Part shown: piece after piece, positions 30,420 to 39,192 of the stretch
Numbering within the stretch: position 1 is the stretch's first letter
Layout: each line of letters starts with the position of its first letter
From: Sporichthya brevicatena
GTDB taxonomy: Bacteria; Actinomycetota; Actinomycetes; Sporichthyales; Sporichthyaceae
Direction: 5' to 3'
Assembly: GCF_039525035.1 (NCBI RefSeq)
Contig: NZ_BAAAHE010000027.1
Location: 10,187-62,032 of the forward strand
DNA: 51,846 bases
Notes under the pieces: generated by a model
Told to the model about the DNA's origin: nothing
Databases searched by the model: none
The model's input: only the letters and a program-made list of their open reading frames with translations
Program-made: the position numbers and the translations under genes

Positions 30420-31822
30420 CCGCGGCCGCACGACGGGAAGCCACCCCCCTGTCAAAAAAGGGTGTCACCCTTTTTGAACGGAACGGAGCGGTCGACGGGC
30501 TGCGGGAACGGATCGCGGCCGATCTCGAACGGGCGCGGAGGCGGACCCGGGCGCTGACCGACGCCGTCGACGACCGGGATCTGACGCGGCAACACTCGGT
30601 GCTGATGTCGCCGCTGGTGTGGGACCTCGCGCACATCGGCAACCAGGAGGAACTCTGGCTGCTCCGGCAGGTGGGGCAGCGCGACGCGATCCTGCCCGAG
30701 ACGATCGACGAGCTCTACGACGCGTTCCGGCACCCCCGGCGGGATCGGCCGGCACTGCCCCTGCTCGACCCGACGGAGTCGCGTCGCTACGTCGGGGAGG
30801 TGCGCGGCCGGGTGCTCGACCTCCTCGAGGCGGCGGCCCTGGAGGGCGCGGATCCCCTGACCCGCGACGGGTTCGTCTTCGGGATGGTCGCGCAGCACGA
30901 GCAGCAGCACGTCGAGACGATGTTCGCGACGCACCAGCTCCGGGAGGGCGAGGCGGTCCTGACCGCGCCGCCGGCTCCGCGCCGGTCGGCCGACCTGCGC
31001 GCCGCCCTGCCCGCCGAGGTGCTCGTCCCTGGCGGCGAGTTCGAGATGGGCACCGACCTCGAGCCCTGGGCGCTGGACAACGAACGGCCCGCGCACCGCG
31101 TGCACGTCCCCGCGTTCTTCCTCGACACGACGCCGGTGACCAACGCCGCGTACGCCGAGTTCGTCGCCGCCGGCGGATACTCCGACGAGCGGCTCTGGCA
31201 TCCGGCCGGCTGGGGGCACATCCGTTCCGCCGGCTGGGACGCTCCGCAGTTCTGGCGCCGCGAGGGATCGGGCTGGGTGGTCCGCCGCTTCGGGGTCGAG
31301 GCCGAGATCGTGCCGGACGAACCGGTGCAGCACGTCTGCTGGTACGAGGCCGACGCCTACGCACGGTGGGCGGGACGCCGGCTGCCCACCGAGGCCGAAT
31401 GGGAGAAGGCCGCACGCCACGACCCGGGGACCGGCCGGTCGCGCCGCTACCCATGGGGCGACGAGGACCCGACGCCGGAACGCGCGAACCTCGGCGGCCG
31501 CCACCTCGGCCCCGCCGTGGTCGGTGCGTACCCCGACGGCGCCTCCCCCGCCGGCGTGCACCAGCTGATCGGTGACGTCTGGGAGTGGACGAGCAGCGAC
31601 TTCACCGGCTACCCCGGCTTCCGCGCGTTCCCCTACCGCGAGTACTCCGAGGTGTTCTTCCCAGCCCCCGGGGGCCGCAGCGAGTACAAGGTGCTGCGCG
31701 GCGGCTCCTGGGCCGTGGACCCCGTCGCCTGCCGCGGAACCTTCCGCAACTGGGACTACCCGATCCGGCGTCAGATCTTCGTCGGCTTCCGGACAGCACG
31801 CGACGCAACGGAGCAGAACTGA
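30416..31822 (+). CDS. egtB: EgtB, hercynine oxygenase (sulfoxide synthase)
   Basis: EgtB is a non-heme iron enzyme that links gamma-glutamylcysteine to hercynine using O2. The 468-residue protein has an N-terminal DinB-type domain with iron ligands His73 (DLAHIGNQEE), His161 and His165 (QHEQQHVETM). A C-terminal FGE-sulfatase domain follows, with VPGGEFEMG, RLPTEAEWEKAARHD, GDVWEWTSSDFTGYPGF and YKVLRGGSWA. GTG 30416 overlaps the egtA stop, and the TGA shares one base with the egtC ATG. A perfect 21-bp A/T-flanked palindrome lies within codons 14-20 and encodes part of 'SKKGVTLF', which is not a usual part of the family. Confidence 0.94.
   Translation: MTAAARREATPLSKKGVTLFERNGAVDGLRERIAADLERARRRTRALTDAVDDRDLTRQHSVLMSPLVWDLAHIGNQEELWLLRQVGQRDAILPETIDELYDAFRHPRRDRPALPLLDPTESRRYVGEVRGRVLDLLEAAALEGADPLTRDGFVFGMVAQHEQQHVETMFATHQLREGEAVLTAPPAPRRSADLRAALPAEVLVPGGEFEMGTDLEPWALDNERPAHRVHVPAFFLDTTPVTNAAYAEFVAAGGYSDERLWHPAGWGHIRSAGWDAPQFWRREGSGWVVRRFGVEAEIVPDEPVQHVCWYEADAYARWAGRRLPTEAEWEKAARHDPGTGRSRRYPWGDEDPTPERANLGGRHLGPAVVGAYPDGASPAGVHQLIGDVWEWTSSDFTGYPGFRAFPYREYSEVFFPAPGGRSEYKVLRGGSWAVDPVACRGTFRNWDYPIRRQIFVGFRTARDATEQN
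30455..30475 (+). repeat. perfect 21-bp palindrome inside the start of egtB
   Basis: AAAAAGGGTG and CACCCTTTTT are perfect inverted repeats around a single central T. In mRNA this would be a GGGTG/CACCC stem followed by five U, the shape of an intrinsic terminator, located 39 nt after the egtB start codon. A-runs and T-runs of this length are otherwise very rare in this GC-rich window. It may be an attenuator or a small inserted palindrome that stays in frame. Confidence 0.75.
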
Positions 31823-32583
31823 TGTGCCGTCAATTCGCCTACCTCGGCCCGGCGGCGTCGCTGCACGACCTCGTGTACGCGGCCCCGTTCGGGTTGGAGC
31901 GGCAGTCGTACGCCCCGCGGCGGCAACAGCACGGGCTGCTCAACGCCGACGGGTTCGGCTTCGGGTGGTACGTCGACGGGCAGGCCGAGCCGGTTCGCTA
32001 CCGGCGCGCGGTCCCGCTGTGGGGCGAGGAGAACGTGCGCGGGCTGGCACGGGTGACGCGGTCGCGGGCGATCCTCGGCGCGGTGCGGTCGGCGACCCCG
32101 GGCCACCCCGTGCAGGAGGGCGCGGCCGCGCCGTTCACCGCCGGGCGTTGGCTGTTCAGCCACAACGGAGCGATCCCCGGTTGGCCGGACAGCGCCGCGG
32201 CGCTCGCCGCCGACCTTCCGTTCGCCGCCCTGGCCCGGCAGCAGACGCTCACCGACTCGACGTTGATCTGGGCGTTGCTCCTCGAGCGTCTCGAGGCGGG
32301 CGAGGACGCGGGCAAGGCGGTCGCCGCCGTCACGCGACGGGTCCATGAGGCCACCGGGGCGCGGACGAACCTCCTGCTGCTCGACGGCGAGCAGATCGTC
32401 GCCACCACCGCCGGCGACACCCTGTGCCACCGCCAGGGCGGGGTCCCGACGCCCGACGGCGACGTCGCGCCCGCGGTGATCGTCGCCTCCGAACCGTTCG
32501 ACGACGCCGAGGGCTGGATGGACGTGCCCGACAACTCGTTGCTCGTCGCCACCGCCGAGAACCTGACCCTGGAGAGCTTGTGA
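31822..32583 (+). CDS. egtC: EgtC, gamma-glutamyl hercynylcysteine sulfoxide amidohydrolase
   Basis: EgtC removes glutamate from the product of EgtB. The 253-residue protein is an Ntn-type class II glutamine amidotransferase fold. The nucleophile is Cys2, exposed after Met removal, in MCRQFAYLG. Further family segments are [29 protein letters not shown] and [13 protein letters not shown]. The ATG overlaps the egtB stop by 1 nt, and the stop overlaps the egtD GTG by 4 nt, so the operon is tightly coupled. Confidence 0.94.
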   Translation: MCRQFAYLGPAASLHDLVYAAPFGLERQSYAPRRQQHGLLNADGFGFGWYVDGQAEPVRYRRAVPLWGEENVRGLARVTRSRAILGAVRSATPGHPVQEGAAAPFTAGRWLFSHNGAIPGWPDSAAALAADLPFAALARQQTLTDSTLIWALLLERLEAGEDAGKAVAAVTRRVHEATGARTNLLLLDGEQIVATTAGDTLCHRQGGVPTPDGDVAPAVIVASEPFDDAEGWMDVPDNSLLVATAENLTLESL

Positions 32584-33572
32584 CCATCCTCGAGACGTCG
32601 GACCGCTTCACGCTCACCGAGCATCTGCCGCCGGACTTCGCCGAGCAGGCGCTGCGGGCCGACGTCCGCACCGGGCTGACGGCGACGCCGAAGACCCTGC
32701 CGCCGAAGTGGTTCTACGACGCCCGCGGCAGCGAGCTGTTCGAGCAGATCACGCGGCTGCCCGAGTACTACCCGACGAGGGCCGAACGGGAGATCCTCGC
32801 CCGCGAGGCCGCCGAGATCGCGGCCTCGGCCGAGTCGTCCACGGTCGTCGAGCTCGGGTCCGGGTCGTCGGAGAAGACCCGGCTGCTGCTCGACGCCCTC
32901 GACACGGCGGGGACGCTGCGCCGCTACGTCGCGATCGACGTCTCCGCCGCCGCCCTGACCGACGCCGCGAGCGCGCTGCTCCGCGACTACCCGGACCTCG
33001 AGGTGAACGCCGTCGTCGGCGACTTCGACTCCCACCTCGACCGGCTCCCCGACTCCGGTGACCGGCGCCTGTTCGTCTTCCTCGGTGGCACCATCGGCAA
33101 CTTCGCCCCGCCCGAGCGGCGCCGCTTCCTCACGGCCGTCCGCGCCCGGATGCGCCCGGGTGACGCGTTCCTGCTGGGCACCGACCTGGTGAAGTCCCCC
33201 GACGTCCTCGTGCCGGCCTACGACGACGCCGCCGGGGTGACCGCGGAGTTCAACCGCAACGTGCTCCGGGTGATCAACCGCGAGCTCGGGGCCGACTTCG
33301 CCGTCGAGGCGTTCGAGCACGTCGCGGTCTGGGACGCCCGCAACGAGTGGATCGAGATGCGCCTGCGCACCCGCGAGGCGCAGCGCGTGCACATCGCGGC
33401 CCTCGACCTCGAGGTCGCCTTCGGGGCGGGCGAATCGATGCGCACCGAGATCTCCGCGAAGTTCCGCCGCGCCGGCGTCGCGGCCGAACTCGACGCCGCC
33501 GACCTGGCCCTGACCCGGTGGTGGACCGACGCCGCCGGGCGGTTCGGCCTGTCCCTCGCCCGCCCCGACTGA
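32580..33572 (+). CDS. egtD: EgtD, histidine N-alpha-methyltransferase
   Basis: EgtD trimethylates histidine to hercynine, the first intermediate of ergothioneine. The 330-residue length is typical. [30 protein letters not shown] near residue 40 is the family signature. The SAM site is [19 protein letters not shown] (about 89), and [13 protein letters not shown] (about 166) is another hallmark. The GTG start overlaps the egtC stop in GTGA. No egtE (the final lyase) follows; the operon ends here, and the next gene is a copper lipoprotein 188 bp away. Confidence 0.95.
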   Translation: MTILETSDRFTLTEHLPPDFAEQALRADVRTGLTATPKTLPPKWFYDARGSELFEQITRLPEYYPTRAEREILAREAAEIAASAESSTVVELGSGSSEKTRLLLDALDTAGTLRRYVAIDVSAAALTDAASALLRDYPDLEVNAVVGDFDSHLDRLPDSGDRRLFVFLGGTIGNFAPPERRRFLTAVRARMRPGDAFLLGTDLVKSPDVLVPAYDDAAGVTAEFNRNVLRVINRELGADFAVEAFEHVAVWDARNEWIEMRLRTREAQRVHIAALDLEVAFGAGESMRTEISAKFRRAGVAAELDAADLALTRWWTDAAGRFGLSLARPD

Positions 33573-33760
33573 CCTCCCGATCCGCCGACGTTTGTTTCGG
33601 TTCGGTCACATTCGTCTCGCCCGCCTCATCCTTCCCAATTCATGGGTCCGTTTCGCCCCGGACTTGGCGGGCATCGGCCTAAGGTCTGCGTTGCCTGGGA
33701 ATGCGCCGTGAACGCCCCACGACCAGCGCGCCCGGCCACGACCCCCGGAAGGAAACCCGC

Positions 33761-34792
33761 ATGTACACCCCGAAGCGGCGTCTGCTCGCCGCCACCGCCG
33801 CTCTCGCCTCGGCCCTGTTCCTCGCCGGGTGCGCGGACGACGACGACCCCATCGCGTCCCCCAGCCAGCCCAACTCTCCGTCCCCGTCGGCCGCCCCGTC
33901 GATCGACGACTTCTGCAAGGCGAAGGTGGCCATCGACGCCGCCTTCCTCCAGGGCGGCCCGCCCGAGGAGGGCGAGGGCTCCGAGTCTGCGAGCCCGGAC
34001 CCGCAGGTCGTCGGCCAGGGCATCTCCGCGACCTACAAGAGCCTCTACGACGAGTACGTCCGCACGGCGCAGCCCGAGGTCAAGGCCGACGTCGAGAAGC
34101 AGGCCGCTGCCCTCGACAAGGCGATCACCGACGGCAACCCCGAGTTCTTCATGGACGCGGACTTCGCCGCCGCCGACAAGGTCGTCGACGACTTCCTGGC
34201 CGAGCGGTGCGAGGTCTCGAAGCTGGCGGCCACCGCGGCCGACTACGAGTTCGAGGGCCTCCCCGCCGAGACCTCCGCCGGCCTGACCGCCCTCACCCTC
34301 ACCAACGAGGGCGAGGAGTTCCACGAGATGGTCCTCATGCGGATCGGCGACGACGTCACCGAGTCCGTCGAGCAGCTCCTCCAGATGGACGACGACGAGG
34401 TCGAGGGCAAGGTCCAGCCGATGGGCGTGGTCCTCGCCGCTCCCGGCACCACGGCGACGAACTTCTTCGAGCTGACTCCCGGCCGCTACGCGGTGCTGTG
34501 CTTCATCTCCGAGGGTTCGGACGCCGAGCACGAGTTCAACGGTGACGGCCCGCCCCACTTCACCAAGGGCATGATGGAGGAGCTCAAGGTCGTCGACCCG
34601 AGCGAGGCGACGGCCAGCCCGAGCGCCGACGCGACCTCCGACGCCGAGTCCTCCTCGGGTTCCGAGTCCAGCTCCGGCTCGTCGTCCGGCTCGTCCTCCG
34701 GCTCGTCGTCGAGCTCGGGTTCGTCCTCGGCCTCGACCGCCTCGGACGACGAGGAGACCGCGTCCCCGGAACCGACCTCGACCTCCGGCTGA
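33761..34792 (+). CDS. lipoprotein with blue-copper (cupredoxin-like) domain and Ser/Gly tail
   Basis: The 343-residue product has a lipoprotein signal peptide with lipobox LFLAGC (Cys24). A helical region (about 47-150) follows, then a cupredoxin-like domain (about 165-277). The domain shows a plausible type-1 copper set: His188 (EFHEMV), Cys247 (AVLCFIS), His266 and Met271 (PPHFTKGM). The last 65 residues are low-complexity Ser/Gly/Glu/Asp, probably an extended linker. ATG 33761 has GGAAGGAAA upstream. A strong hairpin follows the stop, and then the multicopper oxidase gene, so the two may act together in copper handling or electron transfer. Assignment of the copper ligands is inferred from spacing. 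Confidence 0.72.
   Translation: MYTPKRRLLAATAALASALFLAGCADDDDPIASPSQPNSPSPSAAPSIDDFCKAKVAIDAAFLQGGPPEEGEGSESASPDPQVVGQGISATYKSLYDEYVRTAQPEVKADVEKQAAALDKAITDGNPEFFMDADFAAADKVVDDFLAERCEVSKLAATAADYEFEGLPAETSAGLTALTLTNEGEEFHEMVLMRIGDDVTESVEQLLQMDDDEVEGKVQPMGVVLAAPGTTATNFFELTPGRYAVLCFISEGSDAEHEFNGDGPPHFTKGMMEELKVVDPSEATASPSADATSDAESSSGSESSSGSSSGSSSGSSSSSGSSSASTASDDEETASPEPTSTSG
34654..34740 (+). repeat. Ser/Gly-coding low-complexity DNA (TCSTCCGGC-type repeats)
   Basis: Imperfect repeats of 'tcgtccggctcg' and 'tcctccggctcg' encode runs such as SSGSSSGSSSGSS in the C-terminal tail of the copper lipoprotein. Such tracts are prone to length change by slippage. Confidence 0.7.
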
Positions 34793-34818
34793 CGCACGTA
34801 ACATTTCGCTCTGACGAC

Positions 34819-34843
34819 GGGGCCCGGCTTTCCGCCGGGCCCC
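34819..34843 (+). terminator. hairpin terminator after the copper lipoprotein gene
   Basis: GGGGCCCGGC (34819-34828) pairs perfectly with GCCGGGCCCC (34834-34843) around a TTTCC loop, 26 nt after the stop codon. The trailing sequence has only GTTCG, so it is an actinobacterial-type strong hairpin without a long T-run. It lies 24 nt before the start of the multicopper oxidase gene and may separate or partly attenuate the two. Confidence 0.7.
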
Positions 34844-34867
34844 GTTCGCGCGCTCCAAGGAGACCTG

Positions 34868-36469
34868 GTGACCGGACCCGGACGGCCGATGCCGCGCCGG
34901 CGCTTCCTCGGCGTGGCCGGGGGCGTCGGTCTCGGCGTGCTGGCCGGGTGCGCGAACGACGACCGGCCGGGCCTGATCCCGGTGCCGCCGGCCACCACCG
35001 GTCCGACCGCGAACCCGAGCCCCACCGGGATCGGGCTGCTCCAGCCCGGCAACGCGGCCGGCACCCTGGCCGCCTCGCCGATCGAGATCGACCTCGCCGG
35101 CACGGTCGTGACGACTTGGGGCTACAACGGCTCCGTGCCTGGTCCGGAGGTCCGGCTCAAGCGCGGGGAGACCGTGCGTGCCCGCCTCACCAACGCCCTC
35201 TCGGACGAGACCACGATCCACTGGCACGGGATCAACCTCGTCAACGCGATGGACGGCGTCCCCGGCGTCACCCAGGACGCGGTCCGCCCGGGCGAGCTGT
35301 TCGAGTACGAGTTCCGGGTCCCCGACGCCGGCTCGTTCATGTACCACGCGCACGTCGGCCACCAACTCGACCTCGGCCTGTACGGGCCCTTGATCGTCAC
35401 CTCCGACGTCGAGGAGCCGCTGCCCTACGACCGCGAGTACGTCGTCATGATCGACGACTGGCGCGACGGACTCGGCGTCACCGAGCCGGGCGTCCACTCG
35501 GGGCACGCGACCGCCCCGCCCCGCGGCCCGGCCGGCGGCTTCGACTTCCTCGGCGGGTTCGGCGGCAACAAGGGCTCGTCCGCGAGCAGCTCCCCCAGCC
35601 CCTCACCGACCGCCGACGACGCCGCGGGTGAGCCCGAGGAGGACGCGCCGCCCCCGCCCGGGGCGAACCCCGGCGAGCGCCTCGGCGGCAAGGTCTACCC
35701 GATGTACCTGATCAACGGTCGCCCCGCGGCGGACCCGCAGACCTTCGAGGTGCGGTCCGGGGAGCGCGTGCGGCTCCGGCTGATGAACATCGGGGCCGAC
35801 ACCGGCTTCGTCGTCGCGATCGCCGGGCACCGCATGACGATCACGCACACCGACGGCATGCCGATCGAGCCGGTCGAGGTCGAGGCCGTGCGCCTGGGCA
35901 TGGGCGAGCGGTACGACGTCGTCGTCACCGCCGACAACCCCGGGGTCTGGCAGCTGGCCGCTCTGCCGGAGGCGAAGAAGGGCTTCGCCCGGGCCGTCCT
36001 GCGCTACACCGACGCGGCGGCGTCGGACCCGCCGTCGGTCGACGAGCGGCCCGCGGAACTGAGTGGGCGTCAGGCCCCCTACGACGAACTGCACTACGCC
36101 GGCGAGCGCACCCGCCCGAACACCGGGCCCGACCGGACCTTCGACCTGACGCTGACCTCGAACAGCCGCATCAACGGCCAGCGCTACCCCGACGCCGACC
36201 CGCTCGAGGTCGCCGCCGGCGAGCTGGTCCGCTTCCGGCTCACGAACACCGCCGACCTCGCCCACCCGATGCACCTGCACGGCCACCCGTTCTGGGTGGC
36301 GACACCCTCGGGGCGCGGACCGGTCAAGGACACGGTGCTCGTCCCGCCCCGCGGCGGGGTCGTCGAGTTCGACTTCGTCGCCGACAACGCCGGTGCGTGG
36401 TTGTTCCACTGTCACAACCACTACCACATGGAGAACGGCATGAACCGCGAGGTCCGCTACCTCACCTGA
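34868..36469 (+). CDS. multicopper oxidase (laccase-like), Tat-exported lipoprotein
   Basis: The 533-residue enzyme oxidises a substrate (metal ion or phenol) and reduces O2 to water. The N-terminus has a twin-arginine-type RRRF followed by a hydrophobic helix and a lipobox VLAGC (Cys28). All four copper-binding stretches are present: HWHG, HAHVGH, HPMHLHGHPF and HCHNHYHMENGM, the last with the standard HCH-x3-H-x4-M spacing including the axial Met. A low-complexity insert (about residues 225-275, Ser/Pro/Glu-rich) separates the first and second cupredoxin domains. GTG 34868 has AAGGAG 6 nt upstream. The gene follows the blue-copper lipoprotein, a possible redox partner. Confidence 0.92.
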   Translation: MTGPGRPMPRRRFLGVAGGVGLGVLAGCANDDRPGLIPVPPATTGPTANPSPTGIGLLQPGNAAGTLAASPIEIDLAGTVVTTWGYNGSVPGPEVRLKRGETVRARLTNALSDETTIHWHGINLVNAMDGVPGVTQDAVRPGELFEYEFRVPDAGSFMYHAHVGHQLDLGLYGPLIVTSDVEEPLPYDREYVVMIDDWRDGLGVTEPGVHSGHATAPPRGPAGGFDFLGGFGGNKGSSASSSPSPSPTADDAAGEPEEDAPPPPGANPGERLGGKVYPMYLINGRPAADPQTFEVRSGERVRLRLMNIGADTGFVVAIAGHRMTITHTDGMPIEPVEVEAVRLGMGERYDVVVTADNPGVWQLAALPEAKKGFARAVLRYTDAAASDPPSVDERPAELSGRQAPYDELHYAGERTRPNTGPDRTFDLTLTSNSRINGQRYPDADPLEVAAGELVRFRLTNTADLAHPMHLHGHPFWVATPSGRGPVKDTVLVPPRGGVVEFDFVADNAGAWLFHCHNHYHMENGMNREVRYLT

Positions 36470-36482
36470 TGCTGAGGTTCCG

Positions 36483-37784
36483 TCAGGTGCCTTGTGCCTC
36501 TGCCGGTTCGAGCGTCGCCACCGCTTCGAGGTGGTGCGTGTGCGGGAACAGGTCGAACGCCTGCAGCCCGGCGAGGACGTACCCGCGCTCGGCGAAGTAC
36601 GCGAGGTCGCGGGCCAGCGCGGCGGGGTCGCACGCGACGTAGGCGATGCGCCGGGGCGCCAGCGCCGCGACGCCGTCGACCACCTCGCGGCCGGCGCCGG
36701 TGCGCGGCGGGTCGAGCACGACCAGGTCCGCGGGGCCGACCTCCGCGAGCACCGCCGCGTCCACGCCGGCCTCGACGACCCGCGCCCCGGGGACGTCGGC
36801 GAGGTTGTCGCGCGCGGCGGCGACGGCGGCCGCGTCGGACTCGACGGCGACGACGGACCCGGGCGCGACAGCGGGGGCGAGCATCCCGGCGAACAGGCCG
36901 GATCCGGCGTACAGGTCGAGCATCGTCTCGCCCGGGCGCGGCGCGAGCGCCTCGGCCACCGCCGCCGTCAGCACGCTCGCCGCGGCCGGGTGCACCTGCC
37001 AGAACCCGTCGGCCGGGACGGAGAACTCCCTCCCGTCGACGGACTCGAGCACGCGCTGGTCGGCCGCCGGCGAGACCACGACGTCCCCGGTGCCCGCCGC
37101 CGGCACCGTCACGGCGACCTCCGCCCCCGGCGGCCACGCGGCGGTCAGCACGCCGGAGGCGTTCACCGCCGGGGCCGCGATCAGGCAGGCGTCGACGGGC
37201 TCGACGTCGTGCGAGCGGTGGCGCCGGAACCCGGCCCGCCCGGCCGGATCGACCGCGAACCGGACGCGCGTCCGCCAGCCCGAGCCGTCGCCGGCTCCCG
37301 GGACCGCCTCGACGACGGGCTCCAGGTCCAGCCCGGCGAGGCGGCGCAGCTGCTCGGCCAGGACGGCGCCCTTGAGCGCCCGCTGGGCCGCGGGCGTCGC
37401 GTGCTGCCAGTCGCAACCCCCGCAGCGCCCCGGGCCCGCGTACGGGCAGGGCGGGACGACGCGGTCGGGTGAGGCGGTCAGCACCTCCACCGCGTCCGCG
37501 CGCAGGAAACGGTCACTCGGGCGCCCCTCGGTGACGCGCACGCGCACCCGCTCGCCGGGCAGCGCGTGCCGTACGAACACGACCCGCCCCTCGTGGCGGG
37601 CGACGCAGAAGCCGCCGTGCGCGACGGGCCCGACCTCCACCTCGTACTCGGTCCCCGCCAGGCTCCCCGGCCCGGAGCGGCTCGGCCGCGCGGCGCCCCG
37701 GCTGCCGGAGCGGTCACCGCCCCGGCGGCTCCTCCGGCGGTCTGGTCGGCGCGGCCGTTCGGAGGGTGAGGAGGAAGGGGCCAT
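36483..37784 (-). CDS. TrmA/RumA-type RNA (uracil-C5) methyltransferase
   Basis: The 433-residue protein starts with a basic, disordered tail and a TRAM-type beta domain (about 45-100). The Fe-S cysteines are CPYAGPGRCGGC (about 120-131) and the later Cys in DACLIAAP. The SAM site is MLDLYAGSGLFAGML (about 273), DLVVLDPPRTGAG follows, and the catalytic Cys is in IAYVACDPAALARDLA. It probably makes m5U in tRNA or 23S rRNA; the exact site cannot be told. ATG 37784 is the most likely start, though without a clear Shine-Dalgarno. It is divergent from the TrkA pair. Confidence 0.87.
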   Translation of the reverse strand: MAPSSSPSERPRRPDRRRSRRGGDRSGSRGAARPSRSGPGSLAGTEYEVEVGPVAHGGFCVARHEGRVVFVRHALPGERVRVRVTEGRPSDRFLRADAVEVLTASPDRVVPPCPYAGPGRCGGCDWQHATPAAQRALKGAVLAEQLRRLAGLDLEPVVEAVPGAGDGSGWRTRVRFAVDPAGRAGFRRHRSHDVEPVDACLIAAPAVNASGVLTAAWPPGAEVAVTVPAAGTGDVVVSPAADQRVLESVDGREFSVPADGFWQVHPAAASVLTAAVAEALAPRPGETMLDLYAGSGLFAGMLAPAVAPGSVVAVESDAAAVAAARDNLADVPGARVVEAGVDAAVLAEVGPADLVVLDPPRTGAGREVVDGVAALAPRRIAYVACDPAALARDLAYFAERGYVLAGLQAFDLFPHTHHLEAVATLEPAEAQGT

Positions 37785-37863
37785 GGCGGAGCCGAGACTA
37801 GTGGTGCAGGCGTGTAGCGTCCGTGCGGGACGCCAGGAGGCTGGCCGAGGAGGACTTCGCCAC

Positions 37864-38526
37864 GTGCACATCGTGATCATGGGTTGCGGACGTGTCGGGT
37901 CGACGCTCGCGCTCGCCCTGGAGGCGAAGGGCCACGACGTGGCCGTCGTCGATCAGGAGTCCGACGCGTTCCGCCGGCTCGGGACCGGGTTCTCCGGTCG
38001 TCGCGTCACCGGGGTGGGCTTCGACCAGGAGACGCTGCTCGAGGCCGGCATCGAGCAGGCCGGCGGCTTCGCCGCGGTCTCCAGCGGCGACAACTCCAAC
38101 ATCATCTCCGCACGCATGGCGCGCGAGCAGTTCGGCGTCGAGAACGTCGTCGCCCGCATCTACGACCCGGCTCGCGCCGAGGTCTACGAGCGGCTCGGCA
38201 TCCCGACCGTCGCGACCGTGAGCTGGACCGCGGACCAGATCCTGCGCAAACTCCTGCCGCCCGGCTCGGAGCCCGTCTGGCGCGATCCGAGCGGCTGCGT
38301 GGCCCTCGCGCAGGTCAGCGTCCACCCGGGCTGGATCGGGCTGCCCCTGACCAAGCTGGAAGCGGCGTCCGGCGCCCGCATCGCCTTCCTGACCCGTCTG
38401 GGCGAAGGCTTCCTCCCGACCGCCGAGACGGTCCTGCAGGAGGGCGACCTCGTGCACGTGCTGCTCCGCGACGACTCGGCGGACGCCGCGGAGGCCGTGT
38501 TCGGTGCGGCGCCGGAGGTGCACTGA
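37864..38526 (+). CDS. TrkA-family potassium uptake regulatory protein (first of a pair)
   Basis: The 220-residue product has an N-terminal RCK/TrkA_N Rossmann domain with VHIVIMGCGRVGSTLALALEAKGHDVAVVDQ (GxGxxG at residues 7-12) and a C-terminal TrkA_C domain (about 140-215). It binds NAD(H) and gates a partner K+ transporter on the membrane. GTG 37864 has AGGAGG about 11 nt upstream. The stop overlaps the ATG of the second TrkA gene by 1 nt. The pair resembles CeoB/CeoC of mycobacteria. No membrane transporter subunit is adjacent. Confidence 0.9.
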   Translation: MHIVIMGCGRVGSTLALALEAKGHDVAVVDQESDAFRRLGTGFSGRRVTGVGFDQETLLEAGIEQAGGFAAVSSGDNSNIISARMAREQFGVENVVARIYDPARAEVYERLGIPTVATVSWTADQILRKLLPPGSEPVWRDPSGCVALAQVSVHPGWIGLPLTKLEAASGARIAFLTRLGEGFLPTAETVLQEGDLVHVLLRDDSADAAEAVFGAAPEVH

Positions 38527-39191
38527 TGCGCGTCGCCATCGCCGGGGCCGGCGCCGTCGGCCGCTCCATCGCCCGTGAGCTGCTGGGCAACGGCCACGAG
38601 GTCCTGCTCGTCGACAAGAGCCCGTCCGCCATCAAGGTCGAGCGCGTGCCCGACGCCGAGTGGCTGCTGGCCGACGCCTGCGAGATGTCCTCGCTGCAGG
38701 AGGCCCAGCTGCAGCGGTGCGACGTCGTCATCTGCGCCACCGGTGACGACAAGGTGAACCTCGTCGTGTCCCTGCTGGCCAAGACCGAGTTCGCGGTGCC
38801 CCGCGTCGTGGCCCGCGTGAACCACCCCGGCAACGAGTCGCTGTTCAACGAGTCGTGGGGCGTCGACGTCGCGGTGTCGACGCCGCGTCTGCTCTCGGCG
38901 CTGGTCGAGGAGGCCGTGACCGTCGGCGACCTGGTCCGCCTGTTCTCGTTCAAGCAGGGCCAGGCCAACCTCGTCGAGCTGACGCTCCCCGAGGACTCAC
39001 CGCAGATCGGCAACCGCGTCGGCGACGTGCCGTGGCCGACCGACACCGCGCTGGTCGCGATCATCCGGCAGAACCGCGTCCTCGTCCCCTCCCGGGACGA
39101 CCCGCTGGAGGCCCTCGACGAGCTGCTGTTCGTCGCCTCCGCGGACCAGGAGCGCCGTCTGCAGAACCTGCTGTCCCCGCACGACGACTGA
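38526..39191 (+). CDS. TrkA-family potassium uptake regulatory protein (second of a pair)
   Basis: The 221-residue protein has MRVAIAGAGAVGRSIARELLGNGHEVLLVDK as nucleotide-binding fold, VVICATGDDKVNLVVSLLAKTEF in the middle, and a TrkA_C domain from about residue 140. It is translated with the preceding TrkA gene (1-nt overlap) and probably forms a hetero-oligomer with it. The gene ends 2 bp before the end of the convergent DUF3159 gene. Confidence 0.9.
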   Translation: MRVAIAGAGAVGRSIARELLGNGHEVLLVDKSPSAIKVERVPDAEWLLADACEMSSLQEAQLQRCDVVICATGDDKVNLVVSLLAKTEFAVPRVVARVNHPGNESLFNESWGVDVAVSTPRLLSALVEEAVTVGDLVRLFSFKQGQANLVELTLPEDSPQIGNRVGDVPWPTDTALVAIIRQNRVLVPSRDDPLEALDELLFVASADQERRLQNLLSPHDD

Positions 39192-39192
39192 G

